Source: CAYTAU01 sp964442075 (GTDB taxonomy: Bacteria > Bacteroidota > Bacteroidia > Bacteroidales > CAYTAU01). From it: a stretch of 64,000 bases of DNA. The notes beneath the pieces were generated by a model. The model searched no databases. It was not told where the DNA came from and saw only the letters and a list, made by a program, of their open reading frames with translations. A program made the position numbers and the translations under genes. Positions 59,958-64,000 of this stretch are shown here, one piece after another (position 1 is the stretch's first letter; the number at the start of each line of letters is the position of its first letter). The stretch is taken from positions 117,918 through 181,917 of the forward strand of contig CAYTWH010000002.1 of the NCBI GenBank assembly GCA_964442075.1, given 5' to 3'.

Positions 59958-60407
59958 CTACTCAGAAATCACTTCAAAAGTTATATCTACTTTTACTTCT
60001 TTATGAAATTTAACTGTTGCAGTATAAGTACCAACATCTTTAATGCTGTCTTCTTTAATGCTAACATTTTTTCTGTCAATCTCAACTCCTGTTTTGCTTG
60101 TAATTGCATCAGCAATTTGAATTGTATTTACAGAACCAAATATTTTTCCTTTTGAACTAGTTTTTGCACCAATTGTTAGTGTTAAGTCTTCCAGTTTTTT
60201 TGCTGCATTGGCTGCTTCATCCTTTATCTTCTCTTCTTTATGAGCACGCTGCTTAATATTTTCTTCATGCACTTTTTTAGCAATTTTAGTAGCTAATAAA
60301 GCATAACCTTTTGGTATAAGAAAATTTCGTCCGTAACCGTTTTTAACAGTAACAATATCACCTTTATCTCCAATATTTGATACGTCTTGTTTTAATATTA
60401 CTTCCAT
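59958..60407 (-). CDS. rplI: 50S ribosomal protein L9
   Basis: The 149-aa protein has the N-terminal rRNA-binding domain (MEVILKQDVSNIGDKGDIVTVKNGYGRNFLIPKGYAL in segments), the long connecting helix (HEENIKQRAHKEEKIKDEA) and the C-terminal domain ending FHKEVKVDITFEVI. It is the last gene of the rpsF-rpsR-rplI operon. A clear Shine-Dalgarno (AGGAGG, 60414-60419) precedes the ATG at 60407, unlike most genes here. Confidence 0.98.
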   Translation of the reverse strand: MEVILKQDVSNIGDKGDIVTVKNGYGRNFLIPKGYALLATKIAKKVHEENIKQRAHKEEKIKDEAANAAKKLEDLTLTIGAKTSSKGKIFGSVNTIQIADAITSKTGVEIDRKNVSIKEDSIKDVGTYTATVKFHKEVKVDITFEVISE

Positions 60408-60412
60408 TTTTT

Positions 60413-60419
60413 ACCTCCT
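60413..60419 (-). promoter_or_regulatory. Shine-Dalgarno of rplI
   Basis: AGGAGGT on the minus strand is placed 5-6 nt before the rplI ATG. A similar AAGGAGG (60702-60708) precedes rpsR and lies inside the last codons of rpsF (KKEE). Confidence 0.65.
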
Positions 60420-60423
60420 GTTT

Positions 60424-60693
60424 TTATTTTAACATATCTGCAACATAAGGTAACATAGCTAAATGCCTTGCTCTTTTTATTGCTGTTGAAACTTTTCTTT
60501 GATACTTTAAAGAAGTTCCTGTTACTCTGCGAGGTAAAATTTTACCTTGCTCGTTTAAAAATTTTCTCAAAAATACAGGGTCTTTATAATCGATATACTT
60601 AATCCTGCTTTTCTTAAAACGACAATATTTTTTCTTTTTAACCTCAACTGAGGGAGGTGTTAAATATCTGATTTCTGTGCTTTTTTCTGCCAT
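60424..60693 (-). CDS. rpsR: 30S ribosomal protein S18
   Basis: The 89-aa protein contains YCRFKKSRIKYIDYKDP, LRKFLNEQGKILPRRVTG and the closing QRKVSTAIKRARHLAMLPYV, all diagnostic of S18, which binds the 30S platform together with S6. The gene starts 3 bp after rpsF and is 16 bp before rplI. Its Shine-Dalgarno overlaps the end of rpsF. Confidence 0.98.
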   Translation of the reverse strand: MAEKSTEIRYLTPPSVEVKKKKYCRFKKSRIKYIDYKDPVFLRKFLNEQGKILPRRVTGTSLKYQRKVSTAIKRARHLAMLPYVADMLK

Positions 60694-60696
60694 AAC

Positions 60697-61059
60697 TTAT
60701 TCCTCCTTTTTTGTTTCTTCGGATTTTACCGATTTTTTATTTCTTTTACTTATTGCATATTCTATTGCATATTTATCCATTTTCAATGTTAAAAAACGAA
60801 TAATTCTCTCATCTCTACGGTATTCTTTTTCAAGCTTTTCAATCAAACTGCCATCAGTTTTAAACTCAACCATGTAATAAAAACCTGTAGATTTTTTTTG
60901 AATAGGGTACGCCATTTTTTTAAGACCCCAGTTCTCCTCATAAACTATCTCTGCACCATTTTTGGTCAGATAAGTTTTAAACTTTTGTACCGTTTCCTTT
61001 ACCTGACTATCAGATAAAACGGGAGTTATAATGAAAACGGTCTCATAATTACAAATCAT
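60697..61059 (-). CDS. rpsF: 30S ribosomal protein S6
   Basis: The 120-aa ferredoxin-like-fold protein begins NYETVFIITPVLSDSQVKE and contains NWGLKKMAYPIQKKSTGFYY and RRDERIIRFLTLKMDKYA. It forms a heterodimer with S18 on the 30S subunit. It is the first gene of the operon rpsF-rpsR-rplI and has a consensus promoter 41-70 bp upstream. The basic/acidic tail RNKKSVKSEETKKEE is unconserved. Confidence 0.98.
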   Translation of the reverse strand: MICNYETVFIITPVLSDSQVKETVQKFKTYLTKNGAEIVYEENWGLKKMAYPIQKKSTGFYYMVEFKTDGSLIEKLEKEYRRDERIIRFLTLKMDKYAIEYAISKRNKKSVKSEETKKEE

Positions 61060-61099
61060 ACTAATAAAATTTAAAAATTAATAATTTTAATTCGGGTCG

Positions 61100-61129
61100 C
61101 AAAAGTATATATTATTTATTATTAATCAA
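61100..61129 (-). promoter_or_regulatory. Consensus promoter of rpsF operon
   Basis: On the minus strand TTG (61129-61127), exactly 19 nt, then TACTTTTG (61107-61100) matches TTG-N19-TAnnTTTG fully. Confidence 0.75.
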
Positions 61130-61295
61130 AACAAAAACAAACAAGTCTTTAAATTTTTGTAATTAAAATTATCAATATTCCATAATTAATAATTATTCCT
61201 CTCCACATCACTAACCTTACTTGCTTTATGAGTGTTTTGTATTTTTGTATGGGTAACAGTAAGTTTAAAGAATTAGAAAACGAATATTAATATAG

Positions 61296-61326
61296 GGTTG
61301 AAGGTAGAATTATTCTACTTTCAACC
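61296..61326. repeat. 14-bp hairpin
   Basis: GGTTGAAGGTAGAA (61296-61309) pairs with TTCTACTTTCAACC (61313-61326), including one G-T wobble and a 3-nt loop. A third partial copy (GGTTGAAGGTT) follows at about 61365. A TATTTTTG -7-like box lies at 61240-61247, so a short RNA ending at this hairpin is conceivable. Confidence 0.6.
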
Positions 61327-61517
61327 TTTGAAATGTTATCCTATTATGCTTTACAGAAGAAAGGTTGAAGGTTAAAGGCAAAAAACGAAAAAAAAGTTTT
61401 AAAATATTTTTTTACTTATTTTTTATAAAATAATCTTTTAAAGGAAAGAAAAAATTGCAAAGTCTAGGTGAAGCAATTGTGGGTTCGGGTGCAGCAAATT
61501 TTCTTTCCGAGAAACAA

Positions 61518-61549
61518 AAACCCTGAAAATCATCTGTTTTCAGGGTTTT
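61518..61549 (+). terminator. Strong intrinsic terminator
   Basis: AAACCCTGAAAA (61518-61529) pairs with TTTTCAGGGTTT (61537-61548) around a 7-nt loop and continues in T. It is also usable on the minus strand. It stands just outside the tRNA/tmRNA-like segment and may belong to the disrupted host gene. Confidence 0.75.
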
Positions 61550-61572
61550 GCGTTAATGTGCGTATTGTAATA

Positions 61573-61606
61573 AGTGGAGCTGCCGGTTCTCGAATCACTA
61601 ACTACA
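61573..61606 (-). other. Possible attachment site: tRNA/tmRNA-like 3' end
   Basis: Read on the minus strand, the segment gives TTCGAGAACCGGCAGCTCCAC, which resembles the T-loop, T-stem 3' strand and acceptor 3' strand of a tRNA or tmRNA (TTCGAnnnCCGGCAGCTCCACCA). The remaining parts of such an RNA are not found nearby. It lies 81 bp before an integrase gene, the usual position of an att site of an element inserted in a tRNA or tmRNA gene. Confidence 0.35.
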
Positions 61607-61686
61607 CATATTGAATATTAGATATTTAAAAATATTTAACTATATTTGTGGGGTGAAATGTTTCACACTTGTTTTACTCTATTTGC

Positions 61687-63141
61687 ATGAAAAATATTTC
61701 AATAACCCCGTATTTAAAGAAAAAATACAAAACTGATAACAAAGGTATAATTAATATTAGAATAACTGAGAATCGTAAATCAAAATATAATTCCTTAAAG
61801 ATAAAACTTGCAACTAAGTTTTGGAATGACATTAAGCATGAAGTAAGAGCAAGTTGCCTTGAACATGAAAAACTAAATGAAATTATAAGCAATGAGGTAA
61901 AAGCTCTTGAAGAAAAATTCAAAAGTAATGTTGGTATTAATAAAGCTTCTAGTGGATACAATTCTTTTCTTGATTATATGGAACTCCACAAAGATATGTT
62001 GCTTGAAAGGAAACAATATGGTACATACAAAAGATACCAATCAACAACCTACCATATTGAAAAACATTTAGATAAAAACAATAAAGCTAATCTTCTATTT
62101 TCTGAAATTGACAGGACTTTTATTCGAAAATTTGAAACATACTTGTTAAAAACAGGTATGAAACAAAATACATCAGTAAATTATATTAGATGTATTAGAA
62201 AGCTATACACCCAAGCAAAAGATGACGATTTAATTTCTGTTACAAAAAGTCCATTTGATGGTTATCCACTAGAAAGAGAAAAAGTGAATAAAGTTTTCCT
62301 TACACAAAATGATGTTAATTCAATTTTATATTGTGATATAAAGCAGGATGATGTATTGTTTAAAGTTAAAAATGGATTCTTGTTTCAGATATTTGCTCAA
62401 GGAATTAGAATTAGTGATCTACTTACAATTCGCTTTGAAAATATTAATATAGCTAAAGACAGATTAGAATTTTACCAATTCAAAACAAAAAAGTTTATTT
62501 CTATACGAATTAACTCAATAATGACTTCAATACTTAAATATTCCATAGATAAAGATTTAACTTATTTATATGATACAGTAAAAGAAAACGTGAAACAACA
62601 TACTAAACGAATAAAAATGAGTTATAATGACGTATTAAAAAGAAAACAAGAAATTAGTGATACAGTTGACCCATCTGGTAAAACTATTGAGAACTATAAT
62701 AAGCTTTTGGTTAAACTATCAGAAGATATAAGGGTTGCTATATTAATTGAAATATCAGAATATAAAAAGAATCATTCAAAGCAATTCATCTTTCGATTTC
62801 TTAAGAATGATGATTTCCAGAATGTAGTATTTAATGATAACCCTTTAATCTCTAAATACCAAAGTAATCAAATGCAATCTAAAACGGCTCTTTATAATAA
62901 AAGGCTTAAAGTACTTCAAGTAAAAGCTGGAATTTCAATCAATTTAACATCTCATATAGCTCGACATACATATACAAATCTAATGCTTGAAAAAGCTGGA
63001 GCTGATGTATATTCTATATCTAAAAGTTTAGGACATTCAAAACTTATTACAACTGAAAGATATATTCAAGATTTTAATGAAGAACTTATTGATACTCCAA
63101 ATGAAAAGATGAATAGTCCTTTTACTAGATATAAAATATAA
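61687..63141 (+). CDS. Tyrosine integrase with arm-binding domain
   Basis: From ATG 61687 the protein has 484 aa. The N-terminal arm-binding domain (ISITPYLKKKYKTDNKGIINIRIT) is typical of Bacteroidota conjugative or phage-like elements. A SAM-like core domain (SFLDYMELHKDMLLERKQYGTYKRY) and a catalytic domain follow with Arg in FAQGIRISDLL, Lys in QFKTKK, HxxR in SHIARHTYTN, His in LGHSKL and Tyr in TTERYIQDF. The stretch of about 100 residues between the Lys and HxxR regions is longer than usual. It differs completely from the recombinase at 43732 and probably mobilises an element extending beyond 64000. Confidence 0.92.
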   Translation: MKNISITPYLKKKYKTDNKGIINIRITENRKSKYNSLKIKLATKFWNDIKHEVRASCLEHEKLNEIISNEVKALEEKFKSNVGINKASSGYNSFLDYMELHKDMLLERKQYGTYKRYQSTTYHIEKHLDKNNKANLLFSEIDRTFIRKFETYLLKTGMKQNTSVNYIRCIRKLYTQAKDDDLISVTKSPFDGYPLEREKVNKVFLTQNDVNSILYCDIKQDDVLFKVKNGFLFQIFAQGIRISDLLTIRFENINIAKDRLEFYQFKTKKFISIRINSIMTSILKYSIDKDLTYLYDTVKENVKQHTKRIKMSYNDVLKRKQEISDTVDPSGKTIENYNKLLVKLSEDIRVAILIEISEYKKNHSKQFIFRFLKNDDFQNVVFNDNPLISKYQSNQMQSKTALYNKRLKVLQVKAGISINLTSHIARHTYTNLMLEKAGADVYSISKSLGHSKLITTERYIQDFNEELIDTPNEKMNSPFTRYKI

Positions 63142-63272
63142 ATAATCCTTATAACAAATACATAAATCACGAATACTCAATAAAGCTTTATAGAAACTCC
63201 CAATCCACCTTTTAAGCAGAATTTTTAATCGATTATTAAAGATTTATATATAAGAAAAACAAATTTATAGCT

Positions 63273-63671
63273 ATGAATCAAAAATTAATTAAAAATCAAT
63301 TGAATCAACTGGAGAGTAAAGAAGAAAAGTTGAAGAAACAAAAGACAAACTTAAAAAAGCAGGAAAAACTACTTAAAATTAAAGAATTACAAGACAAGAT
63401 AAAAGAGATTAAGAGAACTCTCAATGAACCTCTTAACGAAAAGAAGAAAACCTATACTGATAAAGGGAAAAAAGAAAAAACTAATGATAACGAAGGTAAG
63501 TTTTCAAATACAGAATTAAAAGAAGAAGAAATTGATGACTTATATAATGACAAAGAGTTTATTGATGAGGACGAAGAAGAACAAGAAGAAGAAACACAAG
63601 ATGAGGAAGTAAAAGAGAATCTTAAATATCTTAGTCCATATAATATTTTTGTGCTATTAAATAACAAATAA
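63273..63671 (+). CDS. Hypothetical coiled-coil protein, 132 aa
   Basis: I do not recognise it. The N-terminal half is a Lys/Glu-rich coiled coil (NQLNQLESKEEKLKKQKT, LLKIKELQDKIKEIKR). A highly acidic stretch follows (FIDEDEEEQEEETQDEE), and then a hydrophobic C-terminal LKYLSPYNIFVLLNNK. There is no signal peptide. It lies 131 bp downstream of the integrase gene on the same strand and probably belongs to that mobile element. Confidence 0.6.
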   Translation: MNQKLIKNQLNQLESKEEKLKKQKTNLKKQEKLLKIKELQDKIKEIKRTLNEPLNEKKKTYTDKGKKEKTNDNEGKFSNTELKEEEIDDLYNDKEFIDEDEEEQEEETQDEEVKENLKYLSPYNIFVLLNNK

Positions 63672-64000
63672 TATACATTTTAAGTATAACCATTCCAGCT
63701 TTAAAAGTGTTTCATCGATAGAAAGTAGTTTTTGTAATAAGAACTACTTTCTTGAATTTAGGCAAAACGGTTAAGCTCAAAATTGATTTATTTTAAATAG
63801 ACTATTAAAAAATGGTTTAGGAAAACAGAAAAAAAGATACTCTTAAAGCTTTATACTATTGAGCTACAAAAAAAGGTGCAAGATTATGATATACTATACT
63901 ATATATTTTATTTACTGTTATGAAGGTTTGAATCCTCCCCCCCCCACCTTCTTACTATTAAATGTTTATAGTTAAAAACAAAAGAATTAATAATGAATCT
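63672..64000. other. AT-rich non-coding end of the window with a C-run
   Basis: I see no gene in these 329 bp. A run of nine C (63937-63945) stands out in the AT-rich surroundings, within TTTGAATCCTCC and CACCTTC. Confidence 0.7.

Larger units (their letters stand above)
61060..61686. other. 627-bp junction between the ribosomal operon and a mobile element
   Basis: No gene is visible. In order the region holds the rpsF promoter (minus), a 14-bp hairpin (61296-61326), a repeated AAAGGTTGAAGGTT, a strong terminator (61518-61549), a tRNA/tmRNA-like 3' end (61573-61606) and the leader of the integrase gene. Confidence 0.7.

Noticed and set aside
61251..61257. GGGTAAC resembling an attC inverse core
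   Set aside because: There is no matching GTT core or palindrome around it, and it is far from the array.
63860..63950. tRNA-like words (ATTGAGCTAC and GGTTTGAATCC) near the end of the window
   Set aside because: They would belong to opposite strands and the arms do not pair into a cloverleaf.

Overview
The window is about 64 kb of an AT-rich genome that almost certainly belongs to Bacteroidota (Bacteroidia-like; I do not assign a genus). Evidence: several secreted proteins end in type IX secretion (T9SS) sorting tails; porQ, gldD and gldE are present; LpxC and FabZ are fused; few genes have Shine-Dalgarno sequences; and several promoters fit the Bacteroidota pattern TTG-N19-TAnnTTTG. A run of exactly 100 N (5748-5847) shows this is a scaffolded, probably metagenome-derived assembly.

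Layout. 1-11 kb: accessory region with a partial RES-like gene, two T9SS-secreted proteins, gpmI, a DUF3109 protein, dispersed repeats, a frameshifted gene and two orphan T9SS tail fragments. 11-23 kb: minus-strand DUF2795, PduO-type adenosyltransferase, ABC ATPase and a giant alpha-2-macroglobulin, then a TonB-dependent receptor, an aldehyde dehydrogenase and a glycosyltransferase. 23-42 kb: conserved chromosomal backbone with radical SAM, lpxC/fabZ-lpxA, ssb, gldE-gldD, mazG, SAM hydrolase, phoH, atpDC, porQ, a glycosyltransferase 9, obg, an hpt-adk fusion and purE. 42.4-42.9 kb: a perfectly phased 21-bp tandem repeat. 43.7-53.3 kb: a tyrosine recombinase followed by an integron-like array of large gene cassettes. 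53.4-61 kb: TPR/SpoIIE phosphatase, mscS, envelope genes and the rpsF-rpsR-rplI operon. 61.5-64 kb: the edge of a second mobile element with a different tyrosine integrase beside a tRNA/tmRNA-like 3' end.

The most interesting system is the cassette array. After the recombinase (43732-44835) comes a palindrome and a GTTGGGT core. Then follow a S41 peptidase, a GLUG/T9SS protein, a propeller-SpoIIE sensor and a 78-aa protein, all on the plus strand. They are separated by imperfect palindromes shaped like integron attC sites. The first bases of each of the first three cassettes are exactly complementary (9-10 bp) to the inverse core at the end of the same cassette, and not to the neighbouring one. 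That is the hallmark of integron cassettes. The recombinase, however, lacks the spacing expected for the IntI-specific insertion, has about 80 extra N-terminal residues, and points the same way as the cassettes.

The backbone genes suggest a diderm with lipid A synthesis, T9SS secretion and an envelope anti-protease. The cassettes mainly carry envelope, secreted and signalling proteins rather than resistance genes.
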